NCBI GenBank assembly: GCA_025362415.1
Contig: JANYGM010000186.1
Location: forward strand, 1 to 7,284
Direction of reading: 5' to 3'
Source: a bacterium
Lineage (GTDB): Bacteria > Bacteroidota > Bacteroidia > Cytophagales > Thermonemataceae
Length of the DNA: 7,284 nucleotides
In this document: positions 1 to 6,491 of the stretch, in pieces
Layout: every line of letters begins with the position of its first letter
How positions within the stretch are numbered: the stretch's first letter is position 1
Notes under the pieces: generated by a model
What the model was told of the DNA's origin: nothing
The model's input: only the letters and a program-made list of their open reading frames with translations
Database searches by the model: none
Translations under genes and position numbers: made by a program

Positions 1-1072
1 TACTCATATAAAAAGTTGTTGTAGCAAGTGTTGTGTTAGAAACATAGCCCAAATCAGCAGGAGAAACCAAAATACTGCCACTAGACACGCCAGACGTATA
101 AATAAGTGTATTAGTAGCATCGTAAAATTTGCCGACACTTCCCACAGGCACAGTTATTGGCGTGGTGGTTGTCAGTACAAAACCACTCCCAAAGGTCATA
201 TTGGCTATTATGGGTGCAGTTGGTAGGGGCGTGCTTGTGAGTGTAGCGTGTGTGAGGTCGTCTAAAATAAGGTTTCCTGCTTGTATGGCAGTTCCTAGTG
301 TACGTTTTAGAAGTTGTGTTGTTGTTCCTGAAACGTAAACTACTTGAATATTTTGCAAAGTGATTGTATTGACATCAGCATAAAGATTGCTCACATCATA
401 CGTAAGGCTAATATTTGTAGCAGTTACGGTTAAAATAGCATTTGAAATATCCGCACCAGAAACTACTACACTTCCCAAACCAGCCACAAAATTAAAACCA
501 GTTGGTGCATTTATTTCAAAGGTTTGGGCAAGTCCTTCGCCAAAAGAAGCAGAACTACCTTCTGTAATGACAATATTGGGTAATATTTTTGGTATGCTAT
601 TTCTACACAAATCAAGTGCAGGGGCAGTAATAACAACACTCGCAGCAGTTGTAAAAAGTATATCTTGATTGGTTAAGTTTATTTCTGAAAGTGCGTTGGT
701 ACAAGTATTTGCAAGCAGTTGTATAGTATGCGGAGTGGCACTTTTTAGCTCTGCACTAGGAATAATAGTTACTATATCTCCAATAATAGTGGCTGTAAAT
801 GGAATAGAAACGGCATTTTCTTTGAGCAAAAAAGCCGTTGCAATGTCGGCATTAGTGAAAGGCAAACCGCTTACATTTGAAAGCGTTGCTTGGTCAAAAG
901 TAACAGAAATAGGCGTATTTGTGGGAATATTACTAGGGTTTGCAGTAACAGAAACTGCTCCTACTCTCGCCAAATCAAGTAAATTTATTTGTGGTGCTTG
1001 TGCGTATGTATGTGTATGAGACATCAAAAAAAGCGCAAAAAAAAGCAATGCGTTTTGTAGATAATTTTTCAT
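1..1072 (-). CDS. Large secreted Ig-like (Big_5-like) domain protein, N-terminal part
   Basis: Reading from ATG at 1072 leftwards, the frame stays open for 357 codons and leaves the window without a stop, so this is the N-terminal part of a longer protein. Residues 1-24 form a type I signal peptide (MKNYLQ, a hydrophobic LLFFALFLM core, cleavage predicted at TYA24|Q25). Residues about 38-145 read as a bacterial Ig-like domain of the Big_5 kind (VSVTANPSNIPTNTPISVTF..., then VTIIPSAELKSATPHTIQL). A second beta-rich module spans about 148-282 (ITAPALDL, then ...NAPTGFNFVAGLGSVVVSG) and a third begins near 283 (PTAPIIANMTFGSGFVLTT). Composition is rich in T, S, V, N and A and poor in charge, as expected for an extracellular repeat protein. 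A C-terminal type IX secretion sorting domain is plausible but lies outside the window. It is divergent from the M16 gene with a 250-bp gap. No recognised enzyme domain is visible; adhesin or surface protein is an inference. Confidence 0.85.
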   Translation of the reverse strand, partial: MKNYLQNALLFFALFLMSHTHTYAQAPQINLLDLARVGAVSVTANPSNIPTNTPISVTFDQATLSNVSGLPFTNADIATAFLLKENAVSIPFTATIIGDIVTIIPSAELKSATPHTIQLLANTCTNALSEINLTNQDILFTTAASVVITAPALDLCRNSIPKILPNIVITEGSSASFGEGLAQTFEINAPTGFNFVAGLGSVVVSGADISNAILTVTATNISLTYDVSNLYADVNTITLQNIQVVYVSGTTTQLLKRTLGTAIQAGNLILDDLTHATLTSTPLPTAPIIANMTFGSGFVLTTTTPITVPVGSVGKFYDATNTLIYTSGVSSGSILVSPADLGYVSNTTLATTTFYMS

Positions 1073-1322
1073 TTTATTTAATTGTTTTATTTGTAATTTG
1101 TTTCTGTGTTTAATTTGCTAAATTTTCTGCCAAAATAGCTAAAAATATTAGAATTACCTAAAGAAATACGTTAAAATTTTACGTTTTATATACCTTTTAT
1201 TTGCTATCGTACACTGTTTATTATAAGATTTTTGCGCATCAGTACAATAAAATACTAATCCTTTCGTTTGTGAATAAAATATTTATATTTAAAAATATAT
1301 AATTCTCAATACTTCAAAATAA

Positions 1323-3383
1323 ATGAAAAAAATATCTCTTCTAATATGCTTTTTGATGTTTTCTTGTGTTATTTTTGCACAAAAAATAGACCGTACCAAA
1401 GCCCCAAAAGCAGGAAAAGCAATTGTACCCAGCTTGCCAAAAACAGAAACTTTTGTATTAGAAAATGGCTTAAAAGTCTATGTTGTACAGAATACAAAAG
1501 TGCCTCGTGTGGCGTTCTCGCTGGTACTTGACCGTTCTCCTATCTTAGAAAAAGACAAAATTGGTGCTATTGATATGGCAGGGCAAATGATGCTTTATGG
1601 CACAAAAACCCGTACAAAAACGCAATTAGACAGCGAAATTGATTTTATTGGTGCAACGCTAAGTACCTCTTCCACAGGGCTTTACGCTGAATGTCTGAAA
1701 AAAAATACTGATATTTTGCTTGATTTGGCAAGTGATGTGGTACTTAATCCTACTTTTCCTGATTCAGAACTAGAAAAATTAAAAAAACAAGCTATTTCTG
1801 GACTAAAATCATCACAAGATGATGCTAATGCTATTTCTAGCAATATCACAAGTGCAATGAACTACGGAAAAACGCACCCTTATGGAGAAATTACGACAGA
1901 AAAATCTATACAAAATATCACCACAAACGACTGCAAAACTTATTATAATAACTTTTTTAGACCAAATATTGGCTATATGGCTATTGTAGGTGATATTACG
2001 GTAGCAGAAGCAAAAGCTTTGATGACAAAGTATTTTAATAATTGGAAAAAGCAACAAATTCCTCCAATAGAAAACTACAAAATGCCAACTGCTCCAGCAG
2101 CTACCCAAGTGGCAATAGTAGAAAAAACTGGTGCAGTCCAAACGGTACTTTCTGTTACTTATCCTATTGATTTTAAGATGATTAGTCCAGATTATTTGAA
2201 GGGTGTTGTACTTAATCAAATTTTGGGTGGAAGTGGCGCAAGACTTTATTTGAATTTGAGAGAAGACAAAGGTTTCACGTATGGGGCATATTCTTCACTT
2301 ACGCAAGACAAAGAAATTGGTAATTTTAATGCTAATGCAAGTGTGCGTACAGAAGTTACGGATAGTTCTGTAACAGAATTTTTGAAGGAAATGCGCCGTA
2401 TTCGTGAAGAAAAAGTAACAGAAAAAGAGCTTATACGCATCAAGGCGACACTTGCAGGTAATTTTGCCCGTTCTATGGAAAGTCCTAATACTATTGCCAA
2501 TTATGCTATCAATATTGCTCGTTATGGACTTCCAGAAGATTATTATAAAACATATCTTACTCGTTTAGAAGCTATTACAATCAATGATATTCAAGAAATG
2601 GCAAAAAAATATATTTTGCCAGAAAATGCTAATATTATTGCGGTTGGTGATGTAAAAATACTTAAAACCAAACTTGCAAAATTTGGAAAAATTACGCAAT
2701 ATGATATGTATGGTAATGTTGATGCAAATACAAGCAATGATTTGAAGGCATTACTCAAAGATATGACTGCTGAAAAAGTGCTTGCAAAGTATATTACAGC
2801 CATTGGTGGAGAGAAAAAACTACGTGAGGTGAAAACTTTGCGCCGTACTATTTCTTTTGAAGTACAACCAGGTATGATGATGGAAATGATGAATGCTAAA
2901 AAAATTCCTAACAAACAGATAGTAACACAAAGTATTACAGGAATGGGAGAAATGGGAAAATCTGTTTATGATGGCACAAAAGGCATAACAGTTGCACAAG
3001 GGCAAAAGAAAAATTTGGACGGAAAAGAGCTAGAAAAACTGAAAAATGATGCAAAAACTATTTTTAAAGAACTTGATGCAAAGGCTAATTTTAGCAAAAT
3101 AACGCTTGGAGATGTGAAAATGATTGATGATAAATCCGCTTTTGAAGTGATTTTTACAAATGCCGCAGGTGAAAATGAAAGTAGCTTTTATGATACACAA
3201 ACAGGGCTTTTATTGAAGGTTGTAACGGCACAAATAGACCAAACTTTTACTGAATATGCAGAAATAAATGGCGTAAAAGTGCCTTCAAAAGGCATTCTAA
3301 AAGCAATGGGACAAAGTTTAGATGTGAGTGTAAAAACAGAAATTAACCCAGTTTTAGAAGATAGTTTGTTTAAAACGGAATAA
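1323..3383 (+). CDS. Exported inactive M16 (insulinase-family) peptidase homologue with C-terminal LolA-like domain
   Basis: 686 residues. Signal peptide 1-19 (MKKISLLICFLMFSCVIFA|Q) sends it to the periplasm. Residues about 42-225 form the first M16 domain (TFVLENGLKVYVVQNTKVPRVAFSLVLD). The second spans about 226-460 and keeps the conserved LREDKGFTYGAYS stretch (312-324) that holds the family's Arg/Tyr pair. The zinc motif HxxEH is absent: the aligned segment, normally G-x-x-HxxEH-M, reads GAIDMAGQMM with D84-M-A-G-Q88 in its place. The distal zinc glutamate near 160 is also missing (AISGLKSSQDD). Family knowledge: such subunits usually pair with an active HxxEH partner, but no partner gene is adjacent here. 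Residues about 480-680 (AEKVLAKYITAIGGEKKLREV..., SSFYDTQTGLLLK, INGVKVPSKG) resemble the LolA/outer-membrane lipoprotein-sorting fold found in Bacteroidota proteins. ATG 1323 is chosen because it gives a complete signal peptide. It is transcribed alone and converges on the next gene. Role as a scaffold or binding subunit is an inference. Confidence 0.93.
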   Translation: MKKISLLICFLMFSCVIFAQKIDRTKAPKAGKAIVPSLPKTETFVLENGLKVYVVQNTKVPRVAFSLVLDRSPILEKDKIGAIDMAGQMMLYGTKTRTKTQLDSEIDFIGATLSTSSTGLYAECLKKNTDILLDLASDVVLNPTFPDSELEKLKKQAISGLKSSQDDANAISSNITSAMNYGKTHPYGEITTEKSIQNITTNDCKTYYNNFFRPNIGYMAIVGDITVAEAKALMTKYFNNWKKQQIPPIENYKMPTAPAATQVAIVEKTGAVQTVLSVTYPIDFKMISPDYLKGVVLNQILGGSGARLYLNLREDKGFTYGAYSSLTQDKEIGNFNANASVRTEVTDSSVTEFLKEMRRIREEKVTEKELIRIKATLAGNFARSMESPNTIANYAINIARYGLPEDYYKTYLTRLEAITINDIQEMAKKYILPENANIIAVGDVKILKTKLAKFGKITQYDMYGNVDANTSNDLKALLKDMTAEKVLAKYITAIGGEKKLREVKTLRRTISFEVQPGMMMEMMNAKKIPNKQIVTQSITGMGEMGKSVYDGTKGITVAQGQKKNLDGKELEKLKNDAKTIFKELDAKANFSKITLGDVKMIDDKSAFEVIFTNAAGENESSFYDTQTGLLLKVVTAQIDQTFTEYAEINGVKVPSKGILKAMGQSLDVSVKTEINPVLEDSLFKTE

Positions 3384-3470
3384 ATAGTGAGTAGTGAAAT
3401 AGTGTTGAGTGAGTAGTGAAATACATTATACTTTGTATTGCACTACTCACTCAACACTACTCACTATTTA
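3381..3470. terminator. 90-bp palindrome spanning both stop codons of convergent genes (likely bidirectional terminator)
   Basis: The left arm 3381-3424 and right arm 3435-3470 are reverse complements around a 10-nt loop (3425-3434). The exceptions are one mismatch (A3419 against G3440) and an 8-nt bulge in the left arm (AAATAGTG, 3397-3404). The outer ends of the arms are the TAA stop codons of the M16 gene (3381-3383) and of the minus-strand gene (3468-3470). The arms consist of heptamers of the form AGTGNNN: five in the left arm and four, inverted, in the right. A long U-tract does not follow the stem on either strand, so it is not a textbook intrinsic terminator; a shared transcription stop or 3'-end stabiliser is an inference from position and structure. 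Confidence 0.7.
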
Positions 3471-4595
3471 ACTAATAAGGTGTGGCACAAAACGGCTTGT
3501 ATTGTTTGTAATAGGTCCATAAGCCTCTCTAATGCCTATTCCTGCGGGTTGTTGCCCAATAATCCAACTTCCAATAACTGGGAAATTTCCCTCAAAATTA
3601 GGTAATTTCGCCAAGCCTTGATAAATAAATCCTTCTTCTCCATATTCTCCGTCAGTAAAATTAGTCATTTTACCACCTTCAAAAATCTGTACATTTGCGC
3701 CCTCCCTTGATAAAATAGGCTTTTTTACATAATCTTTTAAATCTTTTTGCTCAAAATAAGCAGGAAGTAGATAAGGGTGATTGGGGAAAAGTTCCCATAA
3801 AATAGGCAAAATAGCTTTATTGCTCAAAATCATTTTCCAACTTGGCTCAATCCAAATAGTATCTACTTTGGGTATATTTGCGCCAAACTCCTCATTAGCA
3901 ATCCATTCCCAAGGATAAAGTTTGAAAATATTTTTGATAGGATTTTCTTCTTCATCTACAAATTCTTGCTGCACGTTGTCCCAACCCATTTTTTCTACAA
4001 AAATAAAATCTGTTTCTATGCCTGCTTGCAAAGCACAATCACGCATATATTCTGTGGTTGTAAAATCTTCCAAACTATCTTCAATGCAGGCAAAATAAAG
4101 CACATCTTCGTGCAAATATTCGTGCATATTTGTCCAAGTTTCTATTAGTTTCTCGTGAATAGAGTTAAATTGGTCTTTTGATTTGTCAAAATCCTGCAAC
4201 CAATACCATTGAATGATACTTGCTTCATACAATGAAGTGGGCGTATCAGCGTTAAATTCCAGCATTTTGGGGTCGTTTGCGCCATCAAACTGCAAATCAA
4301 AACGCCCATAAACAGAGGGTACATCATTTTCCCAAGAGTCAATGATATGAGGAACTAAAAATTTAGGAATATGAAACAAATCATATTTATTTTTTTTGAT
4401 AACGTGTTCTACTGCGGTGAGGCACATTTGCCAAAGTTCTGTGGTGGCACGTTCCAAAATACGTATTTGTGCGCTATTGAATGAATAATAGGCGGTTTCG
4501 TCCCAATAAGGCACATCTGTACTATGAAAACCAAAGCCTAAGGCTTCCACTTCTTGTTGCCAATTATTTCTGGCAGGCGTGCTGATGCGTTTCAT
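3468..4595 (-). CDS. Glutathionylspermidine synthase family protein (ATP-grasp, YgiC/YjfC-like)
   Basis: 375 residues, matching the single-domain synthetase members of the family and lacking the N-terminal amidase half of bifunctional E. coli Gss. The start MKRISTPARNNWQQEVEALGF is typical. Key segments are YGRFD (96-100) and EFNADTPTSLYEA (113-125). R98/D100 and E113/N115 correspond to the R-x-D and E-x-N residues that bind Mg-ATP and substrate in Gss. These are followed by KKPILSREGANVQ (291-303) and the C-terminal GSWIIGQQPAGIGIREAYGPITNNTSRFVPH (342-372). The family ligates an amine to a carboxylate at ATP cost through an acyl-phosphate. For this clade the real substrate is not known, and glutathione plus spermidine should not be assumed. 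It has no signal peptide and is probably cytosolic. It stands alone, convergent with the M16 gene and divergent from the CHASE2 gene (198-bp gap). No DUF350-type or YgiB-like partner is adjacent, though these often accompany it elsewhere. Confidence 0.9.
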   Translation of the reverse strand: MKRISTPARNNWQQEVEALGFGFHSTDVPYWDETAYYSFNSAQIRILERATTELWQMCLTAVEHVIKKNKYDLFHIPKFLVPHIIDSWENDVPSVYGRFDLQFDGANDPKMLEFNADTPTSLYEASIIQWYWLQDFDKSKDQFNSIHEKLIETWTNMHEYLHEDVLYFACIEDSLEDFTTTEYMRDCALQAGIETDFIFVEKMGWDNVQQEFVDEEENPIKNIFKLYPWEWIANEEFGANIPKVDTIWIEPSWKMILSNKAILPILWELFPNHPYLLPAYFEQKDLKDYVKKPILSREGANVQIFEGGKMTNFTDGEYGEEGFIYQGLAKLPNFEGNFPVIGSWIIGQQPAGIGIREAYGPITNNTSRFVPHLIS

Positions 4596-4660
4596 TTTTG
4601 ATTTAGCTTAGTTTGTATTAGTTTTTTGATTTATTTTGACATTTCTAACGTAAAAATAAG

Positions 4661-4688
4661 AAAAATCTTTGTTAAAAAATCTTTGTTT
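4661..4688 (+). repeat. Tandem 14-bp repeat, two copies
   Basis: AAAAATCTTTGTTA (4661-4674) is followed directly by AAAAATCTTTGTTT (4675-4688), differing only at the last base. It lies in the 198-bp divergent region between the ATP-grasp gene and the CHASE2 gene, so it could affect either promoter. Fourteen is twice the seven-base unit seen in the other repeats of the window. Simple sequence drift in an AT-rich spacer is also possible. Confidence 0.6.
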
Positions 4689-4720
4689 TGAGATAAATAT
4701 ATAAAATTTTTGTGTAATTT

Positions 4721-4728
4721 TACTTTTG
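4721..4728 (+). promoter_or_regulatory. Possible Bacteroidota -7 promoter box for the CHASE2 gene
   Basis: TACTTTTG matches the Bacteroidota sigma-A -7 consensus TAnnTTTG exactly and lies 65 bp before the ATG at 4794. No TTG is present at the usual spacing (about 19 bases) for a -33 element; the nearest ones leave 8 or 30 bases. The call therefore rests on a single short box in an AT-rich spacer and is weak. Confidence 0.3.
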
Positions 4729-4756
4729 TGGATTTGCAACTTTTGTAGGTTGTATT

Positions 4757-4791
4757 TAATTCACAATTTCTAATTCCTAATTCACAATTAC
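4757..4791 (+). repeat. Five-unit heptamer array directly before the CHASE2 start codon
   Basis: Five phased 7-mers can be read: TAATTCA, CAATTTC, TAATTCC, TAATTCA, CAATTAC (consensus YAATTNC). The 12-mer TAATTCACAATT occurs twice exactly, at 4757-4768 and 4778-4789. The array ends 2 bp before the ATG at 4794, so it occupies the place where a ribosome binding site would be and forms much of the 5' leader if the box at 4721 is the promoter. No Shine-Dalgarno sequence is visible. This resembles the short tandemly repeated repetitive (STRR) heptamers described in cyanobacteria. Confidence 0.75.
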
Positions 4792-4793
4792 TT

Positions 4794-6152
4794 ATGAAAT
4801 TTTTTAAAGCTTTATTCAACCGTGATAATTTTTTTATTCTTGCTTTGGTAGGAATTTTGGGGCTTATTGTTTCTAATATTAACATCAATTTGCAGTTTTT
4901 GAATCCAATAGAACAAACTTTTTCAGATTTTGATGTAACAGATATTTACTTTTCTCAACTAAAAGGGGACGAAAAAGCAGAAGAACGCATTACTATTGTC
5001 AATATTGGTATGCTTGGGCGTGGCGAAATCTCTGAACTAATGCAAATTGTAGGCAAACATCAGCCAAAAGTCGTGGGAGTAGATGCTTTTTTTGAGGAAT
5101 TAAAAGGAAGTGTGGATTCTATCACAGGAAAGCCAAAAGCAACACTTGATGATAGTCTTTTGCAAGATGCTATTAAAATGACCAACGCAGAAAGCAACAA
5201 AAACAAGGTAGTAATGGTTACTAAGGCATCTTTTAAGAAAAATAGCCCAGAACTCAAAAAAGATAAACCAAATTATGATTCTTTGGAAACATCTGATAAA
5301 TTTTTTATGAAATACGCAGACGGAGGGCTTGCTAATCTCATCACAGAAGGTACTCGTGATAATGTGCTTACAGATGACGAAAAGGCAAGCGGTTTGGAAA
5401 CTAGCCGTACTTTTGCACCAAAAGAAGACATCAATAAAGAAAGAAATCTTTGCTTTGCTGCTAAAATTGCAGAAAAATATGCACCAGAAAAAGCATCAAA
5501 ACTTATTCAACGCAACAATGAAGTTGAGTACATCAATTTCAAAGGAAGTATCAAAAAATACCAACTTATAGACCACGAGCAACTTCGCCAAATGGGTGCA
5601 GATAGTACCGCAGCAACAGCCCTGAAAGCTCTTTTTAAGGATAAAATTGTACTTTTGGGTTATATGGGTCCTACTATCAATACAAAAACTTCTTCTGATG
5701 AAGACAAATTTTTTACGCCAATGAATCCCATTTATATTGGAAAATCTAGCCGTGATATGTACGGAATAGTGGTTCACGCTAATATTATTTCTATGATTTT
5801 GGACGAAGATTATCTTGACGAAATGCCTGCTTGGCTCAACTATCTTGTTGTTTTTTTCATTGCATTTCTTGCAATAGCTTTATTTTCATATAGTTATAGA
5901 ACTATGGATTTTTGGTTTGATGGTATTTCACTTTTGGCGCAAGCACTTTTTACATTAGCTATTTTGTTTTTAATTATTTTTGTTTTTGATAAGTTTAATG
6001 TACGTGTAGATTGGAGTTTAGGCATTTTGGCAGTGATTTTTGCGCCCAATGTTATAGAAATTTATTTTGGGGTTGTAAAACGCTGGTATGAACGTACACT
6101 TAGAGAACGTAGAAATAGAGATAAAGCAACTGTAAGTGATGAATTATTATGA
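4794..6152 (+). CDS. CHASE2-domain membrane sensor protein without output domain
   Basis: 452 residues. One N-terminal membrane helix (about 13-30, FFILALVGILGLIVSNI) is followed by a long extracytoplasmic CHASE2 domain (about 40-345). Its recognisable parts are FSDFDVTDIYFSQL, ITIVNIG, the PKVVGVDAFFEEL strand-turn (91-103), KDKIVLLGYMG (282-292) and the hallmark MYGIVVHANIISMIL (322-336). Three C-terminal membrane helices follow (about 345-365, 376-398, 405-427), the usual CHASE2 arrangement. In most CHASE2 proteins a histidine kinase, Ser/Thr kinase or nucleotide cyclase comes next. Here only a basic tail of about 25 residues remains (KRWYERTLRERRNRD...). A charged, variable insert (about 105-215) enlarges the sensor. 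The ligand is unknown. The downstream sequence does not continue an output domain in any frame I can read, so truncation by a recent frameshift is not evident. It probably works through a separately encoded partner or as a structural envelope protein (inference). The start at 4794 gives the full first helix. Confidence 0.9.
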   Translation: MKFFKALFNRDNFFILALVGILGLIVSNININLQFLNPIEQTFSDFDVTDIYFSQLKGDEKAEERITIVNIGMLGRGEISELMQIVGKHQPKVVGVDAFFEELKGSVDSITGKPKATLDDSLLQDAIKMTNAESNKNKVVMVTKASFKKNSPELKKDKPNYDSLETSDKFFMKYADGGLANLITEGTRDNVLTDDEKASGLETSRTFAPKEDINKERNLCFAAKIAEKYAPEKASKLIQRNNEVEYINFKGSIKKYQLIDHEQLRQMGADSTAATALKALFKDKIVLLGYMGPTINTKTSSDEDKFFTPMNPIYIGKSSRDMYGIVVHANIISMILDEDYLDEMPAWLNYLVVFFIAFLAIALFSYSYRTMDFWFDGISLLAQALFTLAILFLIIFVFDKFNVRVDWSLGILAVIFAPNVIEIYFGVVKRWYERTLRERRNRDKATVSDELL

Positions 6153-6195
6153 ATAATTGGTTACTGTAAATTATTCGTTGCAATTTTTGGGAAAA

Positions 6196-6219
6196 ACGTT
6201 TGGTGGGAACACCAAACGT
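6196..6219. repeat. Perfect hairpin A inside the MITE-like element
   Basis: ACGTTTGGTG (6196-6205) and CACCAAACGT (6210-6219) are perfect complements around the loop GGAA. As RNA reading along the CHASE2 transcript it would form a stable stem about 45 bases after the stop codon and could block transcription or 3' exonucleases. That function is an inference. Confidence 0.85.
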
Positions 6220-6231
6220 GGGTTATATACA

Positions 6232-6255
6232 TTGTTTGGTGTCCTCACCAAACAA
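6232..6255. repeat. Perfect hairpin B inside the MITE-like element, inverted relative to A
   Basis: TTGTTTGGTG (6232-6241) and CACCAAACAA (6246-6255) are perfect complements around the loop TCCT. The reverse complement of its core, TTTGGTGAGGACACCAAA, differs from the core of hairpin A, TTTGGTGGGAACACCAAA, at two loop-region positions. The pair is therefore a head-to-head doublet, similar in layout to REP/BIME units. Confidence 0.85.
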
Positions 6256-6296
6256 CAAGACACTATTTTGCAACGGAACTTTTACAGCAACAATAA

Positions 6297-6310
6297 TTGT
6301 GAATTGTGAA
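6297..6310 (+). repeat. Two-unit heptamer repeat beside the MITE-like element
   Basis: TTGTGAA occurs twice in tandem (6297-6303, 6304-6310). It overlaps the right flanking duplication. Removing the element together with one duplication copy would put these heptamers directly after the CHASE2 stop codon. TAATTGTGAATT (6294-6305) is the exact reverse complement of AATTCACAATTA (4779-4790) in front of the same gene, so the gene is bracketed by inverted copies of one word. Confidence 0.55.
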
Positions 6311-6319
6311 TGAATACAA

Positions 6320-6379
6320 ATGTAAAAAATCTCGTGGTTTGTGTTTCCTCTACTTCCATTAAGTCAAGATTTTTTATAT
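6320..6379. terminator. Imperfect AT-rich stem-loop in the CHASE2/rnhB convergent gap
   Basis: ATGTAAAAAATCT (6320-6332) and AGATTTTTTATAT (6367-6379) pair with one mismatch around a 34-nt loop. The T-run in the right arm could serve as a terminator tract for plus-strand transcription and the A-run in the left arm could do so for the minus strand. The loop is long and the stem is A/T-rich, so the role is uncertain. Confidence 0.3.
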
Positions 6380-6491
6380 GATTATTTTACAATGTACTTC
6401 AATTTCCGTTAAATAAGGTTTTTAATTATGGATATTTATTTTTGTGTAATAAAAAATGCTATTCCAGCTTTCTAACCGTTGCAACAAAGTT

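Larger units (their letters stand above)
6152..6299. mobile_element. MITE-like element, 132 bp (6160-6291), with 8-bp flanking duplication
   Basis: The exact direct repeat AATAATTG occurs at 6152-6159 and 6292-6299 and immediately borders the element, as a target-site duplication would. The ends are 24-bp imperfect terminal inverted repeats (6160-6183 and 6268-6291, 19 of 24 identical). They share GTT.CTGTAAA at the tips and GTTGCAA at the inner ends. Equal 15-bp spacers on both sides lead to two perfect 10-bp-stem hairpins (6196-6219 and 6232-6255), which are inverted near-copies of each other, separated by a 12-bp AT-rich centre. There is no open reading frame, so it would need a transposase supplied in trans. 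It sits 8 bases after the CHASE2 stop codon; the left duplication begins at the last base of that stop. I cannot assign an IS family. Confidence 0.75.

Noticed and set aside
129..1019. Three plus-strand reading frames (129-338, 387-668, 669-1019)
   Set aside because: They lie opposite a continuous minus-strand frame with a signal peptide and Ig-like domains. Their translations show no family features and look like antisense of a T/S/V-rich protein.
1263..1270. Possible promoter box TTCGTTTG before the M16 gene
   Set aside because: It misses one fixed base of TAnnTTTG, and the nearest TTG upstream is 28 bases away instead of about 19. No exact box was found on either strand in this 250-bp divergent spacer.
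1323..1382. Lipoprotein signal at the M16 protein N-terminus (FSC near residue 15)
   Set aside because: The residues before the Cys (M-F-S) do not fit a lipobox, while a type I cleavage site at FA|Q follows a normal hydrophobic core.
1812..3005. Minus-strand frames inside the M16 gene (1812-2219, 2246-2500, 2591-2914, 2820-3005)
   Set aside because: They are shadows of a fully supported 686-residue protein, with compositions rich in I, F, S and C and no domain resemblance.
4631..4888. Minus-strand 85-codon frame spanning the spacer and the CHASE2 start
   Set aside because: Its translation is made of the heptamer array and A/T-rich spacer (NCELGIRNCELN repeats), overlaps the CHASE2 N-terminus, and resembles no protein.
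5060..5777. Frames inside the CHASE2 gene (5060-5257 minus, 5329-5571 plus, 5496-5777 minus)
   Set aside because: They are shadow frames of a well-supported gene with no family features of their own.
6475..6484. CCGTTGCAA, identical to the inner end of the MITE-like terminal repeat, as a decayed second element end
   Set aside because: Only nine bases match and no partner end or duplication is visible nearby; chance similarity is likely.
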